Below are positions 31,587-39,964 of a DNA stretch of 64,000 nucleotides, piece after piece. Below the pieces are notes generated by a model, which ran no database searches, was not told where the DNA came from, and saw only the letters and a list, made by a program, of their open reading frames with translations. The stretch's first letter is position 1; the number at the start of each line of letters is the position of its first letter. Made by a program: the position numbers and the translations under genes. Source of the DNA: Streptomyces abyssalis (lineage in GTDB: Bacteria > Actinomycetota > Actinomycetes > Streptomycetales > Streptomycetaceae); contig NZ_LJGT01000037.1 in assembly GCF_001751365.1 (NCBI RefSeq), positions 496,001 through 560,000 of the forward strand, in the 5' to 3' direction.

Positions 31587-32762
31587 TCAGCGCTTGGGCC
31601 AGTGCCAGGGCGGCTCGTCCAGCGGACCTTCGCGGCCTGCGACGTCCGTCCGGCCGGACTCGTCCTTGAACAGCTCGACCGAATTCAGTTCGAGCCGCCT
31701 GCGCACGGCCTCCCGGTCCATGTGCCGGGCGAGATCCGCCGCGTGTGTGACCACGACGATCTGCGTGTCCTGTGCCGCGGCAACGATCAAGTCGGCGAGC
31801 GGCGGGAGCAGTTCGGGATGGAGGCTGGCCTCGGGCTCGTTGAGGACGAGGAGCGCGGGCGGGCGCGGCGTGAGCAGCGCCGCCGCCCACAGCAGATAGC
31901 GCAGGGTGCCGTCGGAGAGCTCGGCGGCGCTGAGCGGCCGGAGCATGCCCGGCTGCTGGAGCCCCAGCTCGAACCGTCCGCCCTGGCTTTCGATACGCAG
32001 CGCACTGCCGGGGAACGCCGCGTCGACGGTCTCTTCCAGGGCCTTCCGGTCTCCCACCTCGCGGATCGTCTGTAGCGCGGCGGCCAGGTCGGCTCCGTCG
32101 TGACTGAGCACGGGTGTGCGTGTGCCGATCTGTGCGCTCCGGGCCGGTGCCTGTATGTCGGTGCGTACGTGGTCGTAGAACCGCCAGGACCTGATGTGCT
32201 CCCGCAGCCGCAGCAGGTCCGGCGCGAGCTGGGGATCGGCGAACTCGCTCAGCATGCTGTCGTACGGACGCAGTTCTCCCGCTGAACGGTGCCAGTCGCC
32301 GTCCGCCGTACGGGTCCGCACGGCGGGGCCCTTGCGCTCCGAGAGCACCGCGGCCGGACGGAGAACGGGGCCGGCCCAGGTGGACTCGGCCTTGATCTCC
32401 GGATCCAGGTCGAAGAGGCCGCTTTCAGGGTCGGAGGGGGAACCGACAGGTATGGGGTGCCCGAAGTCGACGGCATATCCGAACTCGTCACCGGCGAAGC
32501 CGAGCCGCAGACCGACCGGTCCGTTGCGGCCCGCGCCCTGGGCGGGGGACTCCGTCCCCGCCCACAGCGTGGAACGCAGCCCGCCCTCGCGCGCCAGCGC
32601 CGCGACGGCACCGCCCCGTGCGGCGTCGGCGAGCAGCCGCAGCGAGCGGTAGAGGCTGGACTTTCCCGTGCCGTTGGCGCCGGTGACGACGTTCAGTCTC
32701 CCGAGCGGCAGGATGAGGCGGCTGAGTGAGCGGTAGTTCTCGACAGCGAGAGTGGTGATCAT
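31587..32762 (-). CDS. AAA-family ATPase (RecF/SMC-like, AAA_21 type)
   Basis: This 391-residue ATPase has ABC/SMC-like architecture. MITTLAVENYRSLSRLILPL leads into the Walker A motif GANGTGKSS (residues about 29-37). ELSDGTLRYLLWAAALL resembles the signature motif. LLVLNEPEASLHPELL is Walker B, and VVVTHAADLARHM is the switch histidine. Stand-alone proteins of this type act in DNA repair or phage defence, often with a nuclease partner, but none is encoded beside it. The ATG at 32762 matches the family start. Confidence 0.87.
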   Translation of the reverse strand: MITTLAVENYRSLSRLILPLGRLNVVTGANGTGKSSLYRSLRLLADAARGGAVAALAREGGLRSTLWAGTESPAQGAGRNGPVGLRLGFAGDEFGYAVDFGHPIPVGSPSDPESGLFDLDPEIKAESTWAGPVLRPAAVLSERKGPAVRTRTADGDWHRSAGELRPYDSMLSEFADPQLAPDLLRLREHIRSWRFYDHVRTDIQAPARSAQIGTRTPVLSHDGADLAAALQTIREVGDRKALEETVDAAFPGSALRIESQGGRFELGLQQPGMLRPLSAAELSDGTLRYLLWAAALLTPRPPALLVLNEPEASLHPELLPPLADLIVAAAQDTQIVVVTHAADLARHMDREAVRRRLELNSVELFKDESGRTDVAGREGPLDEPPWHWPKR

Positions 32763-32833
32763 GTGGGGGCTCTCAGGTTCGGTCCGGTGGTACTCCGGAC
32801 AGTGTGGCCCCCGGGTCCGACAACGGCCCCGCG

Positions 32834-33679
32834 CTACCCCTTGCGGCCCAGCCCGCAGAGCGAAGCGATGTCGGCGGGCGAGTCGGTGACCTCGCCCTCG
32901 GGGCGCCATCGCGGGCCGGGGACCACGCCGGGCTCGACGAGTTCCAGGTCCGCGAAGAAGTCCCGGACCTGCCCCTCGCCGAGAAGCCGGTAGGGGACGC
33001 CGCCGTGCTCACCCACGCGCCGCTCCGCCTCGACCAGATCCGGGTCGCCGTCGGTGCCGGTGTACAGCGCGAGATGGCTGCCCGCGGCCAGGCCGTCCAG
33101 CAGGCCGCGCGTGATCGAGAGGGCCTTGGCGTGCTCCGGCACGTGCCCGACGATGCCGAACATGATCAGCCCCACCGGCCGGGACAGGTCGAGTGTCCGC
33201 GCGGCGCCTTCCAGGATCGGCGCGGGGTCGTTCACGTCCGCGTGCAGGTAGTCGGTGGCGCCCTCCGGTGAGGAGGTCAGCAGCGTACGGGCGTGCGTCA
33301 GCACCAGCGGGTCGTTGTCGACGTAGACGATGCGGCTCTCGGGCGCGATCCGCTGGGCGATCTCGTGGGTGTTGTCGGCGGTGGGCAGCCCCGTGCCGAT
33401 GTCGAGGAACTGCCGGATGCCGGCCTCGGATATCAGATACCGCACGGTGCGGCTGAGCAGCGCACGGCTGGTCCGCGCGATGTCCACGATGCCCGGGTAG
33501 GCCTCGCGTGCCTGCTCGCCGGCCTTCCGGTCGGCCTCGTAGTGGTCCTTGCCGCCGAGCCAGTAGTCCCACATCCGTGCCGAGTGCGGCACGCTGCTCG
33601 AGATCTGCGGTACGTCACGGCTGACGATCAGCGGCGCGTCACCCTGGGCCTCGCCCGTGCCGTCGGCATCGCCTGCCAT
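32834..33679 (-). CDS. DUF574 / SAM-dependent methyltransferase-like protein (second copy)
   Basis: This 281-residue member of the same family as 16355-17161 opens with PHSARMWDYWLGGKDHYEAD. RQFLDIGTGLPT and RIVYVDNDPLVLTHA form the SAM pocket, and VGLIMFGIVGHVPE follows where the other copy has SLIALLHFITDE. It is full length. I choose the ATG at 33677-33679 because GAGGAG is 9 bases upstream. It is on the same strand as the downstream ATPase with a 71-base gap and may be cotranscribed with it. Confidence 0.87.
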   Translation of the reverse strand: MAGDADGTGEAQGDAPLIVSRDVPQISSSVPHSARMWDYWLGGKDHYEADRKAGEQAREAYPGIVDIARTSRALLSRTVRYLISEAGIRQFLDIGTGLPTADNTHEIAQRIAPESRIVYVDNDPLVLTHARTLLTSSPEGATDYLHADVNDPAPILEGAARTLDLSRPVGLIMFGIVGHVPEHAKALSITRGLLDGLAAGSHLALYTGTDGDPDLVEAERRVGEHGGVPYRLLGEGQVRDFFADLELVEPGVVPGPRWRPEGEVTDSPADIASLCGLGRKG

Positions 33680-33804
33680 CTCCCCACGCTCCTCACTGTG
33701 TCGGCGGTCACGCGATGCTAACGCAACGCCGTGCTGCGGCAGTTGCTCGTACGGAGACGGCCTGCGCCGGTGCACGCGGCCACTGCGGACACTGAGCGGG
33801 TACG

Positions 33805-33810
33805 TATGCT
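33805..33810 (+). promoter_or_regulatory. Possible -10 box for the small-ORF / membrane-protein unit
   Basis: TATGCT at 33805-33810, in TACGTATGCT, is the best -10 candidate before the 32-codon ORF. No convincing -35 box is visible. Confidence 0.3.
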
Positions 33811-33856
33811 GACTGCCCGACAGACGAGGGCGCGTCGGAACGATGCTGGGGGAGAC

Positions 33857-33955
33857 ATGAACGCCGGGATATGTACGACGGGGCTCCGCGGGCCGGGCCG
33901 CTCCACTCACCGTGACGCCGGGCAGCGCCTTGTCCCGTTCGCGGCCGGAAGCTGA
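33857..33955 (+). CDS. Small ORF of 32 codons upstream of the membrane protein
   Basis: An ATG at 33857 with GGGGGAG 5 bases before it opens a 32-residue frame (MNAGICTTGLRG ... VPFAAGS) that ends in TGA at 33953-33955. It stops 9 bases before the GTG start of the next gene, so it sits as a leader or first gene of that unit. The ribosome binding site is the best in this region. The product has no recognisable domain; it is basic, with one cysteine. Confidence 0.45.
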   Translation: MNAGICTTGLRGPGRSTHRDAGQRLVPFAAGS

Positions 33956-33964
33956 GCCGCCGCC

Positions 33965-34747
33965 GTGTCCGGTGAGGTGAATTCGTCTCCCTTCTCCGTC
34001 ACCCTGCGGGTACTTCTGGGCCTGATGGGCGCAGGGGTGTTCGGTACGGGGGTGCTCGCGGTGTTCACCACGGAGAACGGCACGGGGACCGGGGTGCTGC
34101 TGATCGTCGGCAGCGCTCTGCTCGTCGTCGCCCTGCTCGGGAACCGCATCGAGAGCCTCGAGTTCGGGGGCGCCAGGCTCAAGCTCCGCGCAGCCGCCGC
34201 CGAGAGGTTCGCGCTGGCGGAGGAGTCCGCGCGCCGGGGCGACGCCGACGCGGCGGACCGGCTGCGCGCGGAGGCCCAGGCACTGCTCGACGCCGCCAGT
34301 CCGCTCGCCGCCGAGTACCGCTCGGTGCGCGGCTCGATGCGTGCGGGCCCGGAGCGTACGCGCCTGATGTCGGGGATCGTCGCCCGGGCCCGCCAGGCCG
34401 CCACGGAGCAGTCCTTCGAACCGGAGGAGGTCCTGCGCTGGTTCCAGGAGGGCAGCGAGGAGAAGCGCATCACCGCCCTGGGAATGATGCAGGCCGAGCC
34501 CCGGCTGCGGAACTTCGAAGCCGCGCTGGCAGGGATCGAGCACTCGCGCAGTGCCTTCGAGCAGTTCCACGCGCTGGCTGTCGCCTCGCAGATGCTCGAC
34601 GGCCTGGACGAGGCACAGCGCAGGCGGCTCGTCGAGGCAGTCGAGTCCCAGGGAAGCCGGCGCTTCCGGCACGACTCCTCGCGCTGGGACCTCGCTCAGC
34701 AGATCCTGCGGCGTGCGGCCGAGCACCCGGACACCCGGGGAGAGTGA
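33965..34747 (+). CDS. Membrane protein of unknown function with cytoplasmic helical domain
   Basis: This is a 260-residue protein. Two helices near the N-terminus (VLLGLMGAGVFGTGVLAVF and GVLLIVGSALLVVALLG, residues about 16-58) anchor it. An amphipathic helical region follows (LRAAAAERFALAEESARRGD), then a compact helical domain with DGLDEAQRRRLVEAVESQG. I do not recognise a family. It starts at GTG 33965, which follows the stop of the small ORF by 9 bases, so it is probably coupled to it. Confidence 0.6.
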   Translation: MSGEVNSSPFSVTLRVLLGLMGAGVFGTGVLAVFTTENGTGTGVLLIVGSALLVVALLGNRIESLEFGGARLKLRAAAAERFALAEESARRGDADAADRLRAEAQALLDAASPLAAEYRSVRGSMRAGPERTRLMSGIVARARQAATEQSFEPEEVLRWFQEGSEEKRITALGMMQAEPRLRNFEAALAGIEHSRSAFEQFHALAVASQMLDGLDEAQRRRLVEAVESQGSRRFRHDSSRWDLAQQILRRAAEHPDTRGE

Positions 34748-34750
34748 GCA

Positions 34751-34782
34751 CCCCGTCGCGCGGCAGGCCCCGCGCGACGGGG
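34751..34782 (+). terminator. Terminator after the membrane-protein gene
   Basis: A 13-base-pair stem (34751-34763 with 34770-34782) starts 4 bases past the stop codon. Confidence 0.75.
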
Positions 34783-34836
34783 GACGGCGACCGCCCGGGC
34801 AGCGTCAACTCGGCGGCGGGGGACGGCAGAAGGACG

Positions 34837-34870
34837 AGCGGGGCCCGGCCGCATCCGGCCGGGCCCCGCT
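34837..34870 (-). terminator. Terminator after the cupredoxin/DUF1080 gene
   Basis: A perfect 14-base-pair stem (34837-34850 with 34857-34870) lies past the stop of the minus-strand gene. It is the second of two hairpins in this convergent gap. Confidence 0.75.
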
Positions 34871-34908
34871 GACTCCGGGCTCCGGGCCCGGCTTCGGCTG
34901 CGTCCGCG

Positions 34909-37179
34909 CTACAGCTCCTTGATGCGTACGTCCCGGTACGAGATCACGTCCGTGACGCCGTGGACCTGCAGGCCGATGTAGCCCGAGGCGTAGCGGCGGC
35001 CGTCGGTGCCGGGGTCGTCGTCCCGGGGCGGCTGGAAGACCTGCCCGCCCGAGTTGTCGAACTCGTTGATCAGCTCTCCGTTCCGGTAGACCGAGTAGTG
35101 CTGGCCGACGACCTTGATCTCGTAGTCGTTCCAGGTTCCCTTCGGCGTGACGCCCGCGCCGGCCAGGCCGACCCGGTCGAAGCCGTACACCGAGCCCGTC
35201 TTGTACATGTCGCCGTCGGGACGGTCGAGGATCTGCAGCTCGTGCCCGAACTTGATGGCGACCCACTCGGGCCGCGGCTCCTCCGGGTTGTCGTGGACGT
35301 ACGGGAAGCGGGCGAAGACACCGGAGTTGGCGTTGCCGTCACCCGGGGCGTCGTCCCGGAACTGCAGCTTCAGTGAGTAGTCGGAGTACTTCCGCTTCGG
35401 ATACCACAGCATGCCCATGCCCTCGGCCTCGGTGCTGCTGGTCATGCTGCCGTCGCCGTTCAGGCCGAAGGCGCCGCCGCCGACGTGCTGCCAGCGGTCG
35501 AAGGACTCCTTCGTGCCGTCGAAGAGCTTCTTGTAGCCGGTCTGCTGCCCGGGCTCTCCGATGCCCGAGTCCTTCGCCGCCCGGTTGATGAGTTTCCGCT
35601 CCCGGGCGTCGAGCACCTTGTCCTTCAGCAGCGCGCCGGTGACCTCCGTGACGTGCTTGAGGAACAAGGCGTGCGAGGACCAGTCCTTCTCGTCCTCGAT
35701 CAGCTCGCCCACGGTGCAGCGTTCGGGCGTCATCCGGTTCGGGACGCCGGTGTCGATGTCGCCGACGAAGACCGTTTCCCGCTCGTCGTACTCGGGGCAG
35801 TCCGGGGCGGGTACGCCGCCGCCGGGCACCACGTCGAAGGACTCGGCGACGGCCTGCGAGGTGTTGCCCGCCTTGTCGGTGGCGCGGTGGGCGACGCTGT
35901 GGTGGCCCGTACGGTCCACCACGACCGGATCGGTGTACGCGAGGAACGGGCCGCCGTCGAGGGAGTATTCGACCTTCTCCACGCCCGAGCCCTCGTCCGT
36001 GGCCGTGAGCGTCACCGTGGCCTTGCCGATGTAGTCCCCGTCGGAGTTGCGTTTCCCTTCCGTCTCAGCCGTCGTCTCCGGCGGCGTGGTGTCCTCCTCG
36101 GGCTGCTCCACGACCGTGAACTCCACCGACTTGGTCCCGGCCGCGTTGCCTGCCTTGTCGGTCGCCTTGTAGCGGACGGTGTGCGTGCCCGGCTCGTGCA
36201 CCATGACCGGCGCCGTGTACGGCTGGAACTCGCCGTCACCCAGGGCGAATTCGATGGTGTTGACGCCCGATCCCGCGTCGGACGCCGTGACCGTGACCGT
36301 GGCCATGCCGATGTAGGCGCCGCCGTCGTCCTGTTCGCCGTCGACGGTCGCGGACGTCTCGGGAGGTGTCGTGTCGTCCGTGTCCGGTGCGACCACGGTG
36401 AACTCGGCCGTCTTCTCCTCCGCGACGTTGCCCTCCTTGTCCGTGGCTCTGTAGCGGAAGATGTGCGCGCCGACCTCGTGCACCATCACCGGCTCGGTGT
36501 AGGCCTGGTAACCGCCGTCGCCCAGGGCGTATTCGACCGTCTCGACGCCGGATCCGGCGTCGGAGGCGGTGACGGTGACCGTGGCCATGCCCACGTACTC
36601 GCCGTCGGCGTTCTGGTCGCCGGCCACCTTCGCCGACGTCTCCGGCGGCGTCGTGTCATCGCCGCCGCCGCCGTCGGTGACGACGAGAGTGCCCTGCATC
36701 TGGCCGTGTCCGGGGATCGTGCAGTGGTACTTGTACGTCCCGGGCGTCAGGGTGACCTCGACGGAATGCTTGCCGCCCTGCGCGTCCGAGGGGTTGGCGA
36801 GGATGTCGACGTCGACGTCGTCGTTGTAGTCGGGGTCGCTGGTGACGAACGTCAGCGTGTGAGGCATGGAAGTGGTGTTGCCCGTTGCCTCGCTGTTCTC
36901 GAACTCGATCGTCGCCGCCCCCGCCACCGCCGTCGCCGGCGCCGAGGTGTAGCGGGTGATGTCGTCCGACGCGGTCCACCGCAGCAGCTGTTCGGCCGCC
37001 GGACCGGCGCCGCCCGAAGGCGGGGCCTGCTGCCCGTAGGCAGGCGCGGAGGTCAGGCCCAGCACCATCAGCAGCGCCGCGAACAGCGCCGTAACAGCGG
37101 TACGGAGGGCACGCCGCCGGCGGGCGGCCGGTGTCCTGCCCCTGCGTGCGGAGGTGCGTGTTCGTGCGCCCGTGTTCAT
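34909..37179 (-). CDS. Secreted cupredoxin / triple Ig-like / DUF1080 protein
   Basis: This 756-residue exported protein has four kinds of module. A signal peptide spans about residues 1-49 (basic, then ALFAALLMVLGLTSAPAYG). A cupredoxin domain at about 80-168 has type-1 copper ligands His107 (SMPHTLTF), Cys153, His158 and Met161 (HCTIPGHGQM). Three Ig-like repeats at about 175-470 each start TTPPET and contain VTLTA or VTVTASD, then YRATDKAGN. A C-terminal DUF1080 domain from about 545 (LFDGTKESFDRWQ, SGVFARFP, YSVYRNGELINEFDN) is a concanavalin-like fold linked to sugar binding or 3-keto-glycoside hydrolysis. Its ATG overlaps the stop of the ThuA/dehydrogenase gene (ATGA), so both proteins are made together outside the cell. 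Confidence 0.87.
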   Translation of the reverse strand: MNTGARTRTSARRGRTPAARRRRALRTAVTALFAALLMVLGLTSAPAYGQQAPPSGGAGPAAEQLLRWTASDDITRYTSAPATAVAGAATIEFENSEATGNTTSMPHTLTFVTSDPDYNDDVDVDILANPSDAQGGKHSVEVTLTPGTYKYHCTIPGHGQMQGTLVVTDGGGGDDTTPPETSAKVAGDQNADGEYVGMATVTVTASDAGSGVETVEYALGDGGYQAYTEPVMVHEVGAHIFRYRATDKEGNVAEEKTAEFTVVAPDTDDTTPPETSATVDGEQDDGGAYIGMATVTVTASDAGSGVNTIEFALGDGEFQPYTAPVMVHEPGTHTVRYKATDKAGNAAGTKSVEFTVVEQPEEDTTPPETTAETEGKRNSDGDYIGKATVTLTATDEGSGVEKVEYSLDGGPFLAYTDPVVVDRTGHHSVAHRATDKAGNTSQAVAESFDVVPGGGVPAPDCPEYDERETVFVGDIDTGVPNRMTPERCTVGELIEDEKDWSSHALFLKHVTEVTGALLKDKVLDARERKLINRAAKDSGIGEPGQQTGYKKLFDGTKESFDRWQHVGGGAFGLNGDGSMTSSTEAEGMGMLWYPKRKYSDYSLKLQFRDDAPGDGNANSGVFARFPYVHDNPEEPRPEWVAIKFGHELQILDRPDGDMYKTGSVYGFDRVGLAGAGVTPKGTWNDYEIKVVGQHYSVYRNGELINEFDNSGGQVFQPPRDDDPGTDGRRYASGYIGLQVHGVTDVISYRDVRIKEL

Positions 37180-39707
37180 CGTGACGCCCCCTTCGCGGAC
37201 TTGCCGACCACGTCGCCGGCCGCCGGAGTGGCCTTGCCGCCCTTGTAAGTGACGTGCCACAGCGCGGACTTGTGATCGGAGGTGAAGAACCCCCGCCCGT
37301 AATCGAGGACGTAGAGGGAACCGTCCGGAGCGAACTTCCAGTCCATCAGGTTGCGGATGCCGTCCTCGCCGATGGGGATGATCTTGCGGAGGCTCTCGGC
37401 GTGGACCGGCAGCGCCCCGGGCTCGTCGCCGTCCGGCATCACCACGGCGTGCCGCGGCTGCTCGGAGTCGTAGAAGTCGCCGACGAACCACTTGCCGTCC
37501 CAGTAGGCGGGCCATTTGTCCTTCGAGGCGACGTCCGCGTCGAAGCGGTAGACGGGGCCGTTCATCGTGGCCTGGCCGCCGCCCTTGAGCCACGGCAGCC
37601 TCAGCTCCTGCTCGTCGAGCTTGTAGCTGGGGACGCCGTTCTCGTCGCGCGGATAGTCGGGACCGCCGCCCTGGGGCGAGTACCAGATGTTGTTCGGCTG
37701 CGCGGGCGGGATGTTCACCAGCCCGTCGTTGTTGGGGGATTCATTCTTGAGGTTGTCGCAGTCGTACCAGTCCAGCGGCTTGTCCGGGTCCGGCAGGTTG
37801 CGGTCGCGGTACGGCTGCTTGTTGCCCATGCAGTACGGCCAGCCCTGGTTGCCGGCCTTCGTGATGCGGGCGAAGGTGTCGTACTTGGCGGGCCCCCAAG
37901 TGGTGCTGGGCTCACCGGCGTCGGGGCCGACCCAGCCGGCATACAGGACGTCGGTCGCGGGATCGATGGAGATACGTGCGGGGTTGCGCACGCCCATCAC
38001 GTAGATCTCTCCGCGCGTCTTGCCGCCGCCCTCGTCGGTCTCCTTCCCGGTGAAGAGATTGCCCTCGGGAAGGGTGTAGGTCCCGTCGTCCTCCGGGTGG
38101 ATGCGCAGGATCTTGCCGTTGAGATTGTTGGTGTTGCCCGCGGTACGGCGCGCGTCGGCGAAGGAGACGCCCTTGAAGGCGGGTTCGGGGTTGTTGCCCG
38201 AGTAACCGTCGCTGAACCGCGAGGAGTTGTTGTCGCCGGTGGCGATGTAGAGATTCCGTTCGGAGTCGAAGGCCATGCCGCCGCCGGCGTGGCAGCAACT
38301 GTGTACCTGCACGGGCCACTTGAGCAGGACCTTCTCGGAGGACTCGTCGAGCTTCCCGGTACCGGGGTCCACGGTGAAGCGGGAGACGCGGCGTTCGGCC
38401 ATGTGCTCGTCCCGGTCGAGCTGCGAGTGCGGCGTCCAGTGCAGATACATCCACCCGTTGTCGGCGAAGTCCGGGTCGAGGGCGATGCCCAGCAGACCCT
38501 CCTCGACCTTGACGAGCTCGTCGCCGCCGCCCTTGTTGCCGAACACGGTCAGAGAGCCCACGAGTTGGACCTTCTTCGTGGCCGGGTCGTACACGTGGAC
38601 CGTGCCCTGGCCCTTGCCGATCTCCGGGTTCTCCCAGTCGGTCACCACGGGCGCCTCTGCGTCACCGCCGCCGCGTCCGATGTAGAAGATCCGTCCGTCG
38701 TCGGCGGTGACGAGTCCGTGCGGCTCGCCGATCTGGTCGGACTGGCCGGGCTGATTCGGTGAAGTGACCCGTTCCGCCGCGTAGTTGGAGGTGATGGTCG
38801 CCTTGCAGTCCGCACGTGCCAGGCGCGTCGTCCACAGCAGCGCGCCGCGCAGATGGGTGCGGAAGTCGGCTTCCTGGAAGCTGTCGGCGGTGCCGCCCAT
38901 GCCGGTGTAGAAGGAGCGGCCCCCGTCGTAGTCGCGGCACCAGGAGACCGGGTGGTCCCAGCCCATCGCGCCCTCGCCGGGGTCGTAGCTCTTCTCCCGT
39001 ACGCGGGCGACGGTGTGCACCGAACCGCTCGGGTTCTCCTGCCAGTTGAGCCACTTGTCGGGGCGCTTCCACTCCGCCGGCAGACCCTTGGTGGCGGGGT
39101 TGCGGCGGTCGCCGGTCTCGACCGTCGCGCGCTGTGCGGTGCTGGGGCTGTCCGCCGCGGGACGCGCGCCGACCAGGCCGGAGTACCACTCGGAGTACGG
39201 TTCCGCACGCGCCGCGTCGTGGACGCCGAGGAAGCCGCCCCCGGCCTCCATGTAGCTCTCGAGGCCCGCTTCCTGCGCCGGATCGAGCACGTCCCCGCCG
39301 CCGGTGAGGAAGACGACCGCGTTGTACCGGCCGAGCTTCTCGGAGGTGAACACCGACGGGTCGGCGGTCGCCGTGATCGTGAAGCGCTGGGCCGCGGGAC
39401 CGCTGCGGCCGATCTTCTCGATGGCCTCGATGCCGGCCTCGACGGTGGGCGGTTCTTCCCCGGCGGACCCGTGGAAGACCAGCACGCGGACGTCCTCCCC
39501 GCCCGGCGGGCTGGGGAGCCGGAGTTCGGGAACGGCCGGTTCGGGTGGCGTGCCCGCGAGGGCCGGGGTGCCGCCGAGCAGGGAGGCCGAGACGGCCCCT
39601 GCCAGCAGCGCCGCGAGCCACGTACGCCGGGACGCTCGCCGGAACCTGAGCCGCCTGCTGCACAGCCCCCTCAGGTGTGAGGGCTTTTGATGCGGTTCGA
39701 GCCGCAT
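37176..39707 (-). CDS. Secreted ThuA / sorbosone-dehydrogenase-like (PQQ-type propeller) protein
   Basis: This 843-residue exported protein has a signal peptide with a long basic N-region (RRTWLAALLAGAVSASLLGG), and a ThuA-like domain at about 70-300 (VLVFHGSAGEEPPT, GGGFLGVHDAA, FYTGMGGT). A glucose/sorbosone-dehydrogenase-type beta-propeller follows at about 330-830 (EPHGLVTADDGRIFYIGRGG, LLGIALDPDFADNGWMYLHW, IYVMGVRNPARISIDPATD, GQNGWPYC-like AGNQGWPYCMG). Propellers of this family oxidise sugars or polyols with PQQ and pass electrons to an acceptor. The gene heads a two-gene operon with the cupredoxin protein. Confidence 0.87.
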   Translation of the reverse strand: MRLEPHQKPSHLRGLCSRRLRFRRASRRTWLAALLAGAVSASLLGGTPALAGTPPEPAVPELRLPSPPGGEDVRVLVFHGSAGEEPPTVEAGIEAIEKIGRSGPAAQRFTITATADPSVFTSEKLGRYNAVVFLTGGGDVLDPAQEAGLESYMEAGGGFLGVHDAARAEPYSEWYSGLVGARPAADSPSTAQRATVETGDRRNPATKGLPAEWKRPDKWLNWQENPSGSVHTVARVREKSYDPGEGAMGWDHPVSWCRDYDGGRSFYTGMGGTADSFQEADFRTHLRGALLWTTRLARADCKATITSNYAAERVTSPNQPGQSDQIGEPHGLVTADDGRIFYIGRGGGDAEAPVVTDWENPEIGKGQGTVHVYDPATKKVQLVGSLTVFGNKGGGDELVKVEEGLLGIALDPDFADNGWMYLHWTPHSQLDRDEHMAERRVSRFTVDPGTGKLDESSEKVLLKWPVQVHSCCHAGGGMAFDSERNLYIATGDNNSSRFSDGYSGNNPEPAFKGVSFADARRTAGNTNNLNGKILRIHPEDDGTYTLPEGNLFTGKETDEGGGKTRGEIYVMGVRNPARISIDPATDVLYAGWVGPDAGEPSTTWGPAKYDTFARITKAGNQGWPYCMGNKQPYRDRNLPDPDKPLDWYDCDNLKNESPNNDGLVNIPPAQPNNIWYSPQGGGPDYPRDENGVPSYKLDEQELRLPWLKGGGQATMNGPVYRFDADVASKDKWPAYWDGKWFVGDFYDSEQPRHAVVMPDGDEPGALPVHAESLRKIIPIGEDGIRNLMDWKFAPDGSLYVLDYGRGFFTSDHKSALWHVTYKGGKATPAAGDVVGKSAKGASR

Positions 39708-39729
39708 GACTGATCCACCCCTCTTAAGT

Positions 39730-39765
39730 CACCGAAACGACGAAGAAGTTAGACCTCTTTCGGTG
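39730..39765. promoter_or_regulatory. Inverted repeat before the ThuA/dehydrogenase gene
   Basis: CACCGAAA (39730-39737) and TTTCGGTG (39758-39765) lie 23 to 58 bases upstream of the start codon. They are a candidate operator or leader hairpin. Confidence 0.45.
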
Positions 39766-39826
39766 GAACGCCAAGAGCTATGACCGCAATTCAACGAACT
39801 TTGTCCTGGATATGGATAAACGACGC

Positions 39827-39840
39827 CCGTAGCGCTACGG
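39827..39840. promoter_or_regulatory. Perfect palindrome before the laccase gene
   Basis: CCGTAGCGCTACGG is an uninterrupted 14-base palindrome in the divergent gap between the dehydrogenase and laccase genes. It is a likely binding site for a dimeric regulator, perhaps serving both sides. Confidence 0.5.
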
Positions 39841-39964
39841 TCCTTGTCGGCTCAACCTCAATGTCCAGGCGCGCAGGGCCAGTTCAGACGTCCAGGCCGG
39901 GCGCGCGCAGCCAGACAGGCAGACAGGCACCCAGGCAGCCCCGGCAGACGCCGAAGGGAGACCG

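Noticed and set aside
31587..32762. Phage-defence system built on the AAA ATPase
   Set aside because: Such systems need a nuclease or other effector partner. The neighbours are a DUF574 protein and a secreted SH3-like protein, and neither fits.
33965..34747. Toxin or effector assignment for the membrane protein
   Set aside because: Two membrane helices and a helical domain alone do not support it, and there is no immunity-type gene beside it.
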